A DNA stretch of 64,000 nt from Thuidium tamariscinum (GCA_947034885.2 OX344750.2:34892821-34956820); one strand, 5' to 3'. Counted from the stretch's first letter, positions 36,032 to 49,468 are shown. Numbers and translations are program-made. The notes: generated by a model not told the origin, from the letters alone.

Positions 36032-36380
36032 TCCCTGAAAAAATATCTAACGTAATACAACATTGGCATCCTCTTTTAATTTTACCTCTTACAAAATGGA
36101 AATTTGATTATTGTATAATTTATCAATGTTAGTAATAGATTGTTCAGATTAGACAAGTCAACAAATTGACAATGTAGGGCACACTAGAATATTGACAAGA
36201 ATAGATGGTTTAAACTTTGTCATTGTCTACATTGCTATGCTCTTATGCTATCAACAATTAAGGTGACTTCAAAATAAAAGTAATCAATTCATAGCAAAAA
36301 TAGCTAAACCCTCTACATATCAATATTCATTGTGAAATAAACAAAATAGACTTTATCAAATGCACATAGTGTAAATGGAG

Positions 36381-36448
36381 TTGGCAGTTATTGCCACTTT
36401 TGGGTACATTGTGTAAACAATGTACCCAAAAGTGGCAATAACTACCAA
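36381..36448. repeat. Near-perfect hairpin
   Basis: Two ~32-base arms, TTGGCAGTTATTGCCACTTT onward and its inverse, separated by a 4-base loop at about 36413-36416. Only one or two mismatches. It could be a foldback transposon remnant or a small-RNA precursor. Confidence 0.75.
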
Positions 36449-37365
36449 TTCTAAAAAATTTAAAATTTTAATTTGGGTTTAGTACACTTGGCATGTTCTT
36501 ACAGGCCAAAGAATTTAAATTTTAAATCTTTAAATCTTCATTTCCCTCCCCCCTCCTCCCTTCTTGTAATTTTTTGAAACCAACTAATTGACAAACACTA
36601 TGGGACAAGTTATCTTGTATTTGTATTTGTATTTGTATCTGGACAATATCCGTATAATTTGTATAATATATGTAGAGTATCCGTATCTGTATCTAAATGG
36701 TCCAGATTAAATCTTACACGATCAATCGCTTGGGAATTTTTGAGAAATCAACAGTGATTACAAAGGTAAGCTTTTTTTTTTAAATCAATGGCTTGTAAAT
36801 TTTTTGAGAGAGAGGAGAGAGGGGGGGCTAATTAATTGACTTGGATGGTACGCCACTTTTCGTCACATTGTCACATTGTCACATTGTGTTTCCATTATGA
36901 TGCCTTATATACATGTATATGGCTTAATGCTAGCTAGTCAACCAAAATATAATAAATAGTTGCCTATAAATGTAATCTTTCCCATTCACAAACCAAGCCA
37001 AAGTATAGAGCTTTCTATTCATATCAACAGGCCATAAAAACCTTTAAAATTCAATAACTTCTACACCAAAGGTTCAAATGCCATGAAACATGCACCTCTC
37101 TTCACTAAGATCTTTTGAGCAATATTAAGATTGCCACTAGATGCATCATAGTTTATTACATTTTAGTGTATCAAACAAACAAAACAAACAATCCATCTTA
37201 AGATATAAATTCCTTCAACACTTTCATCAATCACAACACCTTGAAAAAAATATACACCTTATTTCTCCTTCAATTATTTCTTATATAAACTCAAATATAA
37301 GAAAACAATTCACTCAGAGAGATATGCTACAATTTTACTTTAAAGTTTGAAATCCAAATCAGCTA

Positions 37366-37402
<37 letters not shown>
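37366..37402. repeat. (TA)n microsatellite
   Basis: An uninterrupted TA run of about 35 bases. Confidence 0.95.
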
Positions 37403-37405
<3 letters not shown>

Positions 37406-37881
37406 AATTAATATATTCCTAATTATTATCCCTTTCAATAAATTTGAATGGTAGTAGTTTAAAAATAAATATTACTCCTTCATCTTCACCTCATTTGAAC
37501 CTTTCATTAAACCACCTTATATTTTTACCTCCAATTTCATGTTTTATGCATCTTTCTAAATTATATTCCCCTCCCTTTACAGATACTTTTTTTACTCCTT
37601 ATATATATATATATATACATATATATTTATTTATTTTTTGAAAAAAAATTTACTTTTAGAGGAACAAGTAGGTCAAAATATTACTTTAAAGGGCTCTAGT
37701 TTATAAAACTCATAATTTGCTATTAATAATTTGAAGAAGATACATTTTGTCTTTTTAGTCCTTGAGGGGTTATTTAATGGCAAGTTTATTCTAAACTATC
37801 CAATGATGATAGTTTGTGAGTCTAAATTGCATTGTATTAGTTCAATAGTACAATAAATTCCACTTCGCTAAAAGGAGCGTG

Positions 37882-38844
37882 GGGTCATTGCAAGAAATAG
37901 CACGTGTTTTGAGTATAACTTTGGCCAAATTGCATTTTCTTGCCTATAGTACTAGGAATACTATGTAGTGGAACAATTTCACCCTTTGAATGCCAAAATC
38001 AGTGGCCAGAAGGATTGTTGCAAGTTCTAGACTTGTAGACTACTTGCAAGTATTGAGACAATTCTATAGGGAAAAAGATAGATTTTTATAGAAAATAGAA
38101 ACAACACTTTAAGAAAACGTGGTAAAAAACACGGCATTCAAAATCGAGTGTGGTTTTTTTTGCCACAGTTTTGTGTAGGCCGACTATGAGCATAGTTAGC
38201 GTTTTTTTCAATTTCCCAGTGCAAATTTTGGAAATTTTTAGCATGTAGTATACCATTGAAAAGGTATTGAAAACACCTTTGTAATGGTATATTACACGCT
38301 CAACAATTCCAAAAATTATAGTGGAAAATTGCAAAACAAGTTGACTATCCATTGTGCGCACATGCACAAAAATATGGCAAAAAAAATTGCATTCGATTTT
38401 GAGTGTGGTTTTTTTTACCATGTTTTGTTATAGTGTAACGAGGTATAAATTAATGAAAAATACAAAATCACAAAACAAAAAAATTAAAAAATGGCCATTT
38501 GTGAAGACTTGATGGTGATCAAATTTTACCAAAAAAATGAAGTTGACACCATCTTCAATGTCTAAAAGTACTCATGCAAAGGAGCCCTATTTACATAGAT
38601 TTAGAAAATATGAAATAATGTATTTTTAGATACCCCTTCATAGGCATATTTTCAAGTCTAGATCAATTAATTAGAATACTCCAAATGTAGAGAAAATCCC
38701 TAAATCTCAAAATTACCATCAAGTTAGGCATATCTAATAGAAATGTCATGTTTACATGACTTAAGTTTCAAAAATTATAGTAAATGATAACATCATCATT
38801 CTAATTCTAGCAAAGAATAGAATGAGTATTTCTTGGAATGACCT
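37882..38844. mobile_element. GGGT-TIR element, family F copy 6, carrying a nested insert
   Basis: Left end GGGTCATTGCAAGAAATAGC, right end the inverse of a diverged AGGTCATTCCAAGAAATACT. Flanks CGTG and TGTG differ by one base. At 963 bp it is about 300 bp longer than its relatives at 18220 and 62.2 kb, because another element sits inside at about 38104-38435. Confidence 0.66.
38104..38435. mobile_element. Short foldback element nested in family F copy 6
   Basis: Ends ACACTTTAAGAAAACGTGGT and the inverse of ACACTATAACAAAACATGGT. The motif CAAAATCGAGTGTGG near the left recurs in changed form near the right, so much of the element is self-complementary. Target duplication unclear. Confidence 0.55.
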
Positions 38845-39719
38845 TGTGCATCTCTTTCATATTGTTTAGCGTAACAACATACATGAAATCCCATTTCCTA
38901 GTCTAGACATAAAAATGGATAGTGAGTTCTAGTATCCAATGCAAGACATTTTTAGCAAATTCAATTTGTATATGTAGAGTGATGAGTGCAAAGGATAAAC
39001 ACACCTAAACAAGGTATTGACGGATGGAAAATGGTCAACCTGCATTGTTGGAAGGACACTCTAGCAATCACCTTGTTAAGGCAATATGCATGTTGTAATC
39101 ATATCAAAGATGGGTGGAAGGCACTTACAAGCTTTCATGTCACCTTTGGATGCCAATGGTAGCACTTGTGCCATGCACACTCAAGATGTGTAGCCACCAC
39201 ACATAGATATCTTACCTTGTCTCTTCTTGATCTTGTCAACTTTATCATTAGTCACCTAATCTTTCCATTTTTGAGAGGAATCTGTCATTCTTTTAAAGAT
39301 GATTTAATAGTTTTGTAATATGTGGCAAATCAATCAAACTTGTGCATTTGGTACAAAGAGATTGGACATATTATAGCAACATTAGTGTTGTTCAATATGA
39401 TTATGATGATTTAGGTGGTGAAGATTGCGCATAGCGCAAGGGTATTTAATTTCAAGAGAATGTAATGGCTACATGGAGGTTGTGGAAGTACAAAGGCAAT
39501 AGACGCACTAAAATGAAGGGAGCTCTTGCCAAAGAAAAATACATAAAGCATGGATTACATCTTTATTGAATCCTTGCAAATGTCCTTCAAATATTCTTCC
39601 TTTCTAATCCAAGATCTCTACACAATGATGTTTGAAAAGGTATCATAAACAAAGCAACATGTCTTGTCATTTAATTCCTCGCTTCACCAATCTTTGTAAT
39701 GAGTGCCAATGATTTAGAA
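38845..39719. other. AT-rich intergenic DNA, nothing recognised
   Basis: No conserved protein, RNA gene or terminal repeats seen. Confidence 0.5.
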
Positions 39720-40098
39720 GCATTTGGAGAGATTTGAGGGCATTAAAAGCCTGCAAGTTTTTTTGAATTCTTGAACTATAGGAACAAGCCACATCAGCAA
39801 TCTCATGTAGTCATGACATTGCTACATTCAAAAAAAATTAAAATTTTTGGATTAACTATTTTTTTAAATTAAGAAAATTAATTTTAGGTTTATAAACACT
39901 TTTTAGAATTTTTGAAAAAAAATAAAAATAAAAATAAAAATATTTTTTATTTTTTTATTTTTTTATTATTATTTTTTTCCCAAAAAATTCAAAATTTTTA
40001 GCCTATAGGGTTGGTTCGTAGTTTCTAAATAGCACAAGGAACATGCAAGGGAACAATCTTGAAATGGATTTTTCTTGCCCTCAAATCCCTTCTAATGT
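39720..40098. mobile_element. MITE-like element, GATTTGAGGG ends, copy 1
   Basis: Left end GCATTTGGAGAGATTTGAGG, right end the inverse of ACATTAGAAGGGATTTGAGG. The ends match those of the element at 40549. The interior is A/T-run rich. Confidence 0.55.
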
Positions 40099-40548
40099 TC
40101 CGAACCAAAATTTGTATATGCGTCAAATGCTCCAATAGACAAAGTCCACTACCAAATTGTCTCACACATGTATAGAAACCTTGATGTCTGCTACTAAATG
40201 GAGTGCAATGCAACAACTAAAAGGAGATATTGTCATCCATGCATAATAATAATGTAATTATCAAATGGTACAAAATCACACTTTGTAAATCCAAGAAGGG
40301 CAAATGGTACTATTTGTACTAGCACAACAAAGAAGAATTTGGATTATATTCCACACCATGAATGAAGGCAAAATTTTGATTTGTCACTACATTCATGAAG
40401 AGCAACAATTCTACTACTATATAACTTCACTACATATGGTCTAAGACTTAGTAGATCAAGCTTAGTATTACTTATTAGTTAAGTTTGTTCATTACAAGTC
40501 ACGACAATAAGAAACTTAAGATATTGATGTATAACAATGTTTTTATAT

Positions 40549-40829
40549 GCATTAGGAGGGATTTGAGGGTTCCCAAGAGCCATTTCGGGATTTATTCCTA
40601 AAACTATTCAGGGACTTGTTGGTTGTTGTTAGCTAGCAATTACCCACAAAAAAATTTATTAAAATTATTAAAAAAAAATTAGGTCCTGAAATATGAATTT
40701 TTTTTCCAATGACCTGGTATGGTCTTGACCATGCTGGGATTCTGTGTTTCAGGGTTCCCGCAGCAATTCCTGCATTCCCAAACTGTAGGAACTCGCAATC
40801 TTCTAGAGCCCTCAAATCCCTTCTAATGC
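40549..40829. mobile_element. MITE-like element, GATTTGAGGG ends, copy 2
   Basis: Left end GCATTAGGAGGGATTTGAGG and right end the inverse of GCATTAGAAGGGATTTGAGG, one mismatch in 21 bases. 281 bp. No clear target duplication. Confidence 0.65.
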
Positions 40830-41899
40830 AATACAATTTTGGGTACAATGACAAGAACAATGCTCCCTATGATTGTTGTTGATTTTGTATATGTAGAATT
40901 GTAGATGTATAAGAATAGACAAGATATGCAAAACAACATTGATTGTAAAAGTGCTACAAAGAAGGACAATGTTGGTGGTGTCAAGAACAACAAAAACGAG
41001 TTCTTTGAAGTCATTCATAGGACACTACAAAGATAGAATATAAGCTAATACAAATCATTATAAGTGACACTAGTTGTGTATATAGATGTGGAAGAAGTGA
41101 ACAAAGTGCCAATAAGTGGAAATTCAATTGAAGAATAGATATCCCGAATATATTATGCAACTCAAAAGATTAAGATTACTCTACAAAGAGTACAATTGCA
41201 AATTTATAAATGTGTCTTATAGACTTAATTAGGACTTAATAGTGAAGGTGCACTAGAGGTACACTCAATGATCAAGTGCATCAAAGTTCAAGGTGCTCAA
41301 TTGGCAAATTAAACAAATTAAGTCAAAATAAGCCAAATTAAGTGGCTATTGAATCTAGTTGTTGTAAATATTAAAGAACTCTAATGTTTTTGGTAACTAG
41401 CTTTAAAAGTCACTTTAATTTGGTGTCTTCGAAGGTGATAAGAGATGCTCCATTAGGGAGAAATTGAAGCTAGAAAGGAGTTGCAAGTTTTATTTAATAT
41501 TAATGCAACTAAGTTTGAAAAAGAGCTCAATACTCAATAGTTACAATGTCCATGTTGGCATTAGTGCCACCATGTAGGCAATAATAAATTTGAATACCCA
41601 ATTCTAAATCTCTATTTCCAATTTGTAACTAGAGCTGCAACTAGAAAGCAAGGTAGGGTTACATTTTACACCCCCAAGTTAGCTACAATCAGACAACTTG
41701 TCTTTGAGATTGCAATTGAAGTCAATGTAGCTAATTCAATATTGAATTAAATTTATCCTAAGTTTGCTACTTGTTAATTCATGGGAAGTGCTATCAATTC
41801 ATTGAAATACCAAATACAGTTAGAAATTCAACTTAATTGACTTTCTTTATGAATTCCAATTGAAACATTCCAATTGGGTGTAACTTTTTGTTTTGTGTA
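40830..41899. other. AT-rich intergenic DNA, nothing recognised
   Basis: No gene, RNA or clear element ends seen. Confidence 0.5.
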
Positions 41900-41903
41900 T
41901 TAA

Positions 41904-42864
41904 CCCCTCACCGCCCAAGAGGACCAAAAGTGTCCATGCAGTCACACTCAAAGTGCTGTAACTTTTGCATCCAATGTCCAAATTCATTGAAACTTGTTGG
42001 AAAAGTTGCGCATTTTAATCTAGTTCTTATGGAAGAAATTTCAAATCAATAAAATACATATTGAGTTTTTGAGAGCCATTCAAAGTTCACAGGTTCATTT
42101 AGATGCAGCACACTGCATTGTGACGGCTGCAACTTTGGGGGATTGTATCTTTTTCATAAAATCTTTTTTTTTGATAAAATTTGTTGTGTTTTGTTCCTCT
42201 CAAGGTCTAGTTATTGTGCTAAAATTTTCATGCCAATCCAAGTTGTTTTGAATGTTTGGGAGCAATTCGAAGTTCAAAATCTAGACATTTTTGCATTTCA
42301 GTCAACTTTGGCGGCTTGCAACTTCTTCATACATGATTGCTTTTCAATAATATTTGTTGGAAAAGTTTCACTTACTAATCTATTTTGTGTGGCTAAAATT
42401 TCAGATCCATCTAAGACGTTTTGAGTGACTGAGAAGCATTTTGGTAGAAGGAGCTTCAGCGACAGTTGTGATTTTTTCATCTTTTTTCATTGGTTTTTGA
42501 CATTTCAAATCCATTTTTCAAACGAAATGAGTGATTTTTATGAATTTTTTTTCCACTGAAGTGTTTATATTATGGTTTTGAATCGCTTTGTAGTTTAATG
42601 TTTTTTCATTGGAGTTGGTTTAGAAATCCAATTTCACCTCCAAATGTGTTTTTAAGAAAATTTCAGCACCTTTTTTGAACACTAAAACATTATAATCTTT
42701 CAATCTATACGGTCAAATGACCCAAAATTTGTTCCACACCATATAAAAGATGCACACTACAAGATTGTACGGTTGAGATCTTCATACCTTACTCTAATTT
42801 TGACTTTTCAGACTTGCAAAGGCAGGTAATTTTTAAGCATGGTTGGACCTTGGGCGGTGAGGGG
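41904..42864. mobile_element. TTAA-flanked element, family D copy 1
   Basis: A perfect 16-bp terminal inverted repeat CCCCTCACCGCCCAAG, with TTAA on both sides (41900-41903 and 42865-42868). 961 bp, non-coding. The interior matches 54758-55725 in inverse orientation. Confidence 0.85.
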
Positions 42865-42878
42865 TTAAGACAATCTAC

Positions 42879-43597
42879 GGGTGATTGCAAGAAATACTTG
42901 TCCTATTTTGTATCACATTGCATACTGATTTGTTTTTTGGCCATAATTTTTGTATTTTGGCTCCAATTGACTCAAGATTTGTAGAGAAGGTACTCATAAC
43001 TGTCATAAACCTTCTCTAATTTTTTCATAATTTTAAAAAGTAATTTACTATCAAAAAATAGACCCCAATTGGATGTCATACTTTGTAATTCAAGGTTTTT
43101 TAGTACTATGAAGTACCTTTTTTAATGATTTTAAGATGAAATTTGGATGAGATTGTCTTCTAGTAGACTTATAGCTCTCAAAGGAAGTATTTTTAAAAAT
43201 AGTTAATTTTATGTTGTGTGGAGGTCTACAAATTGAGCTCCATTCTGCTTGTATTTTGAAACATATAAAATATTATTTTGGTGGTTTTTTTGGTGAATGA
43301 ACATCTCCATAAAGTTGTTGCAAATTACCAATTTTTAGTTTTTGAAAATACTTATTTTTACTATTTTTTCCTAATTAAGACATGAAAGTATGTATTTTCT
43401 TGAGGTTTGGCACTTTTCAAGTTCCCCTACTTAGAGAATTTTTCTATCCATTTCCTTTAAAGAAAACCTTTGTCTAAGAGGAGTATACATTATTCATATT
43501 TTTAAAAATTCTAAGAAATTAATTTTATAATTTTAAAGTACTTCCCAAAAAATCAACTAGACGCAACAAATAGTACAAGTGTTTCTTGCAATCACCC
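42879..43597. mobile_element. GGGT-TIR element, family F copy 7
   Basis: Left end GGGTGATTGCAAGAAATACT, right end the inverse of GGGTGATTGCAAGAAACACT. An exact 4-bp duplication CTAC lies at 42875-42878 and 43598-43601. It begins 10 bp after the family D TTAA. Inverse orientation relative to the 6382 and 17452 copies. Confidence 0.82.
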
Positions 43598-43601
43598 CTA
43601 C

Positions 43602-44631
43602 CTAATTTTGTAAAAGATTACACACTACATAGAACAAGTGAATTCAATATAGAGTGGATAGAATTGTTTTCCATCGAGTGCTTCACATTGCAAAGCTACC
43701 TTTCTCAGTGTTCATTTTTTTCTAATGTTTATATTATACAAGTGGGATAGTATTAAATAAAACAACCCATGTGGAATATGTGAATTAGAATTCATAGGAG
43801 CTCAACCATTCTTAGTTAAGTTAAAAGAAGGAATTGTGTTCAAAGTAGAATATTAGACCTCATTTAGGCACATAGAATAATTTTTTGAAATAAAATGTAG
43901 ACTTAAGTTAATTTGAAAAATTAAGATAACTTTCATCTTCAAAAATCCATTTGAGATTTCAAGCCTCCATAAAAATTATGGACAAATTCCAAAGAGGGAT
44001 TAAAAAAGACATTTTTTTTGACATTTTCAAACATCTTTTCTATATTTAGTTCATAACTTTTGATTGGAGGCTTTAAATCTCAAAATTATTTTTGGAAATA
44101 AAATGTAACTTGATTCTCCAGCTTTTTTCAAAAACTTATTCTACTATGCCAAAATGCAACTTAAAATTCTACTTTAAGCACAACTCCTATATTTTGACAA
44201 TGAATGTTCAAACTCTTATCTTCAAATTATCTCATAGGCTATGAGGATTGATGATGCACAATTGACTTCATTATTAAGAAGAACACTATAAAAAATACCG
44301 TGTTTTTGGAAACAAGTCCAATTTTGTTAACAGATTTTAAATGATGTACTGACGTCCAACGCCACAACTCCATGATTTCATGTCAACATTGATAATATGT
44401 TAGACACTTTTGTTTATATGAAAATATGGAGTTAGTAAATTAGACATCACCTAAAATCCTTTAAAAAAAATTGAACACATCAACTAAAATGAGAATTTCT
44501 TATAGTTCCTCTCCACCATTCATCTTCACCAAATGTCAATTGAATAAAGTATTTCACATTGCCATCAAAAAAATTCTTTATGGTAGATGGTAATTGGACT
44601 ATTTTGGACATTTAAGAAAAAAACTTGATCA
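43602..44631. other. AT-rich intergenic DNA, nothing recognised
   Basis: No gene, RNA or element ends seen. Confidence 0.5.
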
Positions 44632-44640
44632 AAATGAAAG

Positions 44641-45840
44641 GCAAGACATTAATTTAGGCCCACAAAACGGGCCCCACAACTGTATGGCCTGACACAAGTG
44701 ATGGAACCGGTCACAATCATGGCCTGCGGGGCGTAGGTGCACGACCACCATTGTGACGGAAGTGCAAGACCGTGCCACCAATGAACCTGCAAGACCGCAT
44801 TCACAACCTCATTGTTCTACAAGTCCCGCGCAAAACAAACATGATAGTGGTTCTAGGGCTTTAGGCCGCCATTTTAGGATTTAGGACAACGGATTAAGGT
44901 TTAGGGTGTTTTTTTCAACTATGAACTATTGAATATTAATCCCACATTATTTGTCTTTTCTCCTACCAACCTTAGTGTATATAAAGAATTCTCTTCTCAA
45001 CTCAAAACACAAAACACAATGCACAAAATACAAATAAGAAGCCATAAATCACAAAATACTACTCACAAAAAGTTAAAATAATTTTTTCAAGTTTTACAAA
45101 ATCAACATTTTGTTGTGTAATTTAAACAACATATTTCAAAGTACTTGTAGAATGTGGCATAATATATTAGGCCCCCCATACAATGCAAATTTTAATAACT
45201 TTAAAACACATAGAATGTCCATTTTGTGTAAGATTTGTAAAATCATGAAATTGCCATGAAGTACAAGGTTAGAAGATGGATGTGGGTGGAGCTTCACACA
45301 TCCTATATGAAACTCAATTAAACATATTGTTTAAATTACACAACAAAATGTTGATTTTGTAAAACGTAAAAAAAATTATTTCAACTTTTTGTAATTAGTA
45401 TTTTGTGATTTATGACTTCTTATTTGTGTTTTATGTATTGTGTTTTGTATTTTGAGTTGAGAAGAAAATTCTTTATATATACTAAGGTTGATAGGACAAA
45501 AGACAAACAATGTGGGATTAATATTCAGTAGTTCATGGTTGAAAAAAACATCCTAAACCCTAATCTATTGCCCTAAATCCTAAAACGGTGGCCTAAAGCC
45601 TTAGAACTATTGTCATATTTGTTTTGCACTTGACTTGTAGAACATTGAAGTTGTAATTGCGGTCCTGCAGTTTCGTTGGAGGCACACTCCCACATTTCAT
45701 CACAATCACGGTCCTGCACCTCTATCATAGTTGGAGTCCTGCACTTGCGCCCCACAACTTGCAATTGTGACCGGTTCCATCACTTGTGTCAGGCTACAAA
45801 GTTGTTGGGCCCATTTCATGGGCCCAAATTAATGTTGGGC
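44641..45840. mobile_element. Mutator-like long-TIR element, non-autonomous
   Basis: Two inverted arms of about 500 bp (44641-45140 and 45320-45840) around a ~180-bp core. Ends GCAAGACATTAATTT and the inverse of GCCCAACATTAATTT. A 9-bp direct duplication AAATGAAAG lies at 44632-44640 and 45841-45849, the length typical of Mutator-like elements, as are long TIRs starting with G. The arms are richer in GC than the surroundings near their outer ends. Each arm carries a TATATAAAG box (TATATATAC on the other arm) followed by a CTCAA-rich stretch, like a promoter. No transposase inside. Confidence 0.75.
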
Positions 45841-45849
45841 AAATGAAAG

Positions 45850-47706
45850 GTGCATCAAAGGACAAAGTGTTTAATAATCAAGGTTCAAGTGCATCAAAGT
45901 TAGAATACACCTCCAATGCTTGGATTTTAAGCCACCCTATATAGTGACAACCACCTAACATTCCAACATAAAACAATTAACAATAGGGGAGAAAATTATG
46001 CTTAAACAAAATAAATGTAATCTTTGGAATCCTTATAAGGATTTTTAATGGCCCTCCAAAGGCTTCATTTTTTCTTTAATGCAAAAACTAGTAGCATGAG
46101 TGACTACCTACAAAGTTAAATTCTATTAATTAACAATTGAAGTTCATACCTCTTCGAAGGTTTCTACATGTTACCCTTCTTTTATATTGTCTATACCTTC
46201 ATTGGTCTTGTGAATGAACAAAAGAATTTCAACACTTCCTAACACCTTTCACCCTTCTCATTTACCCATAAATATTGATGTCATACCTCGTAGATGGTTA
46301 TTATAATTCAAGTACATAGCTATTACACCTATCTATACAAAAAATGATGAATGAAAAACTATTACAACATGCAAGATGCAAAAATTTTCTTATATGAGTT
46401 TGCGCATCATCCTCGACATCATCCTAAAAATGAATTTTGACTTGCTAAAGCATTAAAGTCAATGAGATATTGTATCCAAAGGTAAAATGCTATTGTGACA
46501 CTCTTTTCAAAGGTTAAAATCAATCCTTGGGATAATGAAATAATCAAAGTGAGGACAAGGTGGTTGCAACTTTAATTCCAATGTAAATTTTATTCTTTGT
46601 ACCTTGATAATATTGATATTTTTCTACTATTTAGGAAAAATGGCTCTCTAACATTCTTGGAGGATTAGACATACTAACCCCAAAACTTCAACATTGCATG
46701 TTATAATTAGTTCATCTATCCCTAACTTTGTACAAGATTCATGTAAAATAGGGATTAAGAGTCCTCAAGTCAAGCTTCAAGACATTAGACATTCTAATTC
46801 TATTTATTCTTAATTCCTAAATACTAGAGAAAAATTGAAGTTCAAGATTTTCAAAATTGGGAGGTGAATTATCCTACAAAAATTAGTAGAAAATGACAAT
46901 ACAAGTATTGCTAATGTGTATCCTTAGATGATGACATCAAATTGACTAGTTAAAGAAAGTAAAAAGAATTTTTTAAATTTGCAACATCATTTGTTTGTCC
47001 CCTCTATTGAGTTAAAAAAAACATTGTTGGGAAAGGCTTGTACTATACTATAGTACCACAATAGCACTATCTTGCATGTTAAAGTTTTCATTTTAATAAT
47101 CCATCTTCATTGCTTAGAGTGCTTCATTACCAACATAAATCCACTAGTATAAAAGCAAGGCAAAAGGTTGTTGTTACATGTAATTGGCATAAGTGCACCT
47201 AGTGCTAAATCAACTTGTACTTTATGTTTTTTTTGTTTCCAATTGGTCCACAATATTCATAGCAACCTTGAAAGTGATAATAAAAATGATTTTGCATGCA
47301 CATACAAATATTCAAGAGTTAATTTCAAGGCCAAAAAGTAGCAAGCATCCGAAAACCCTAATTTTGCTCTATTAGTCTCAAGTGTCCTCTAAAGAGACAT
47401 TTCATGGTTCTTTGAGCACGTTCTTGTCATTTCAATTTTTGATATGATTTTCTTAAAGTATAATATAATATAGAGAAATAAAAAAAAGGCACAAATAAGC
47501 AAAAATTAGGCATCAATAAAAGAAATAAAAAATTGAAATGAATTTTTTTAATAGATTGTATTAATTTCTCTAGATAAATATTTGTTTTGTTCTATTTGGA
47601 TAAGTAATGAGAAGGTTATGGAGCATTATCTTGTGTAGGCAATCAAAGCATCATCTTCAAAATTTAATGTATTGTAACTAATGTATTTCAATTCCACCTC
47701 AATGAC
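45850..47706. other. AT-rich intergenic DNA, nothing recognised
   Basis: No conserved protein, RNA gene or terminal repeats seen. Confidence 0.5.
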
Positions 47707-47926
47707 GCTAGTATGTGAGCATAGAAGTGTGAGCCTATGAGCCTTGAGCCTAAGTATAAGTATCCTACATTCATTGAAGGTCTTTATAACATAAATACCT
47801 ATAATATAGGTGTTTAGAATATAAATACATTATAACCATTGAGGTGTTTATAATATAGACACCTATACTATATGTGTATAGAATTCTAGGCTCATAGGCT
47901 CATACTTTCTATGCTCGTATAGTAGC
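47707..47926. mobile_element. MITE-like element, GAGCCTATGAGCC ends, copy 1
   Basis: An inverted repeat of about 37 bases: GCTAGTATGTGAGCATAGAA on the left against the inverse of GCTACTATACGAGCATAGAA on the right, continuing through GAGCCTATGAGCC. 220 bp. A shorter relative lies at 63827. Confidence 0.65.
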
Positions 47927-47955
47927 AACTGTGAATTCCACCTCAGAGCAATTAA

Positions 47956-48430
47956 CCCCTAAAAGCCCATTGTCCCCTTGGGGGACAATTTGGAGTTTGG
48001 GCAGGTTCCAATGACCTCAATTTTTAGTGAAACTTTTTGAAACTTTCTCATAAGATAGGAAAACTGATTAGCTTCGTAGGAATATAATTTTTATTTCAGT
48101 TGGTGCCCGAGAGTAAAAGTTATACCACAAAAAACCCAAATTTTAACTCGGTGGGCAGAAAAATAAATCCACAAAAACTTGAAATTAATTTAAAGTTTTT
48201 TTTGGGTCTTATAGATCATATTTTTGTCTACATGTGAAGCTTTGACTCATTCCATTTGGATTAGTTATGTGAAAGTAATAAACAATCTTATTTTTTGAGC
48301 AGTTTGAGCATCTTCTTGAAAAAATAACTTATAGGATTCACTTCTGAATGCAATTTTCACATTTCTTTGAGAAAATTTGCTTGATAAGGTTAAATTTTCT
48401 TACTAGAATAATCTTACCATTGGGGTTATT
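47956..48430 (+). mobile_element. TTAA element left end, family G copy 1
   Basis: Starts CCCCTAAAAGCCCATTGTCC after TTAA (47952-47955). A perfect 9-base hairpin ATTGTCCCC/GGGGACAAT lies just inside the end. The first ~400 bp match the copy at 61290. No matching right end was found, so the right boundary is only where similarity fades. Confidence 0.5.
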
Positions 48431-49468
48431 GTGTTTCAATTCCACCTCAAAGCTATTAACAATTGAATTTTTCTTTCAATCTTGAACCTACTTCTATTTA
48501 ATAATTTTTCAAAGAATGATAATCAATCTTTTTTCTTTAAGAAGAATTCCAAGACTTTCAACTCAATTTTTAAACACAATTTAAAAAAAATTCAAAGTCC
48601 ATAGTCAAACCATCTCATAGCAAGAGGCCAAATTTGGGGCATTGGAACACTCAAGGATTAAAGCAAGCTGATTGCATTTGGGGGGAAGTTAAAGTCTATG
48701 AAACAATTTTCAATAAATTTTTGTAGGAAGAAGAATGGAATTGGCATCCAACCCAAGTCATTTCATATTTTTTGAACCTTAGTGGGTTAGTTATAAAAAT
48801 GAAGTTAAAATGCAATGGTTTCCAAAAGCAACCCCCTCCTAAAATGTACACTGTTGGTACATTGAAGAAAGCAAAATCTAGAGGTCCTTGTTAGAGCCAG
48901 ATCCCTTTTAGAGCATCCTCCTTTACACAAATTAGACACATCATTCAGCAGCGGCATTCAATGCATCAGACTGGTGCACATATGCTGACATAGACACTAT
49001 TCAGCAGTAACTGCATTATCCACTGCTAGTTAGCTACTGGCTACAGAAGTGGACATTTGAGAAAATATAAAGTCCGAAGTCCAAAACTGGTCAAAATAGA
49101 AGACTCCCAAGGATTTCAATCATACAATCATATAAGTTGTGGAGGAGAAAACAGAAACTGCAGAGATAAAAAAAAGAATCTGCAGATAATTTTTTGAGTA
49201 TGAAAAAGCGGGAACTAATACTTTTTTCTGTACAAGTTGATAGTTATTGTAACGAATTAGACTTGACGATTTCAGAGAGCCTTAAGTGTTTCGTCGTAAT
49301 CAATGCCACATTTGCCCCAACCTATTCTTGCACATAACCAAGAGGCAAAGCAATTCTATGAACCAACATACAAAAACGAGTGTAACGTCCACCTAAACTG
49401 CCAATGAGCCGATCAACAGACTTTACAGTTGATGTAATGAAGTAGACTCGTTGATAAAACTGACTATG
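48431..49468. other. Intergenic DNA and 3' flank of FATB
   Basis: AT-rich to about 48900, then more mixed. The last few hundred bases are the likely 3' untranslated region of the minus-strand thioesterase. No gene recognised. Confidence 0.45.

Larger units (their letters stand above)
36032..37881. other. AT-rich intergenic DNA with simple repeats
   Basis: No gene seen. Simple repeats include TGTATT triplets near 36617, CACATTGT triplets near 36867, and AT runs near 37366 and 37603. At 37755-37765 GAGGGGTTATTTAA resembles a stray right end of a TTAA element without a partner. Confidence 0.5.

Noticed and set aside
44641-45840. Pair of inverted solo LTRs
   Set aside because: The TATA-like box looked LTR-like, but there are no TG/CA ends and the exact 9-bp duplication with G-starting TIRs fits a Mutator-like element better.
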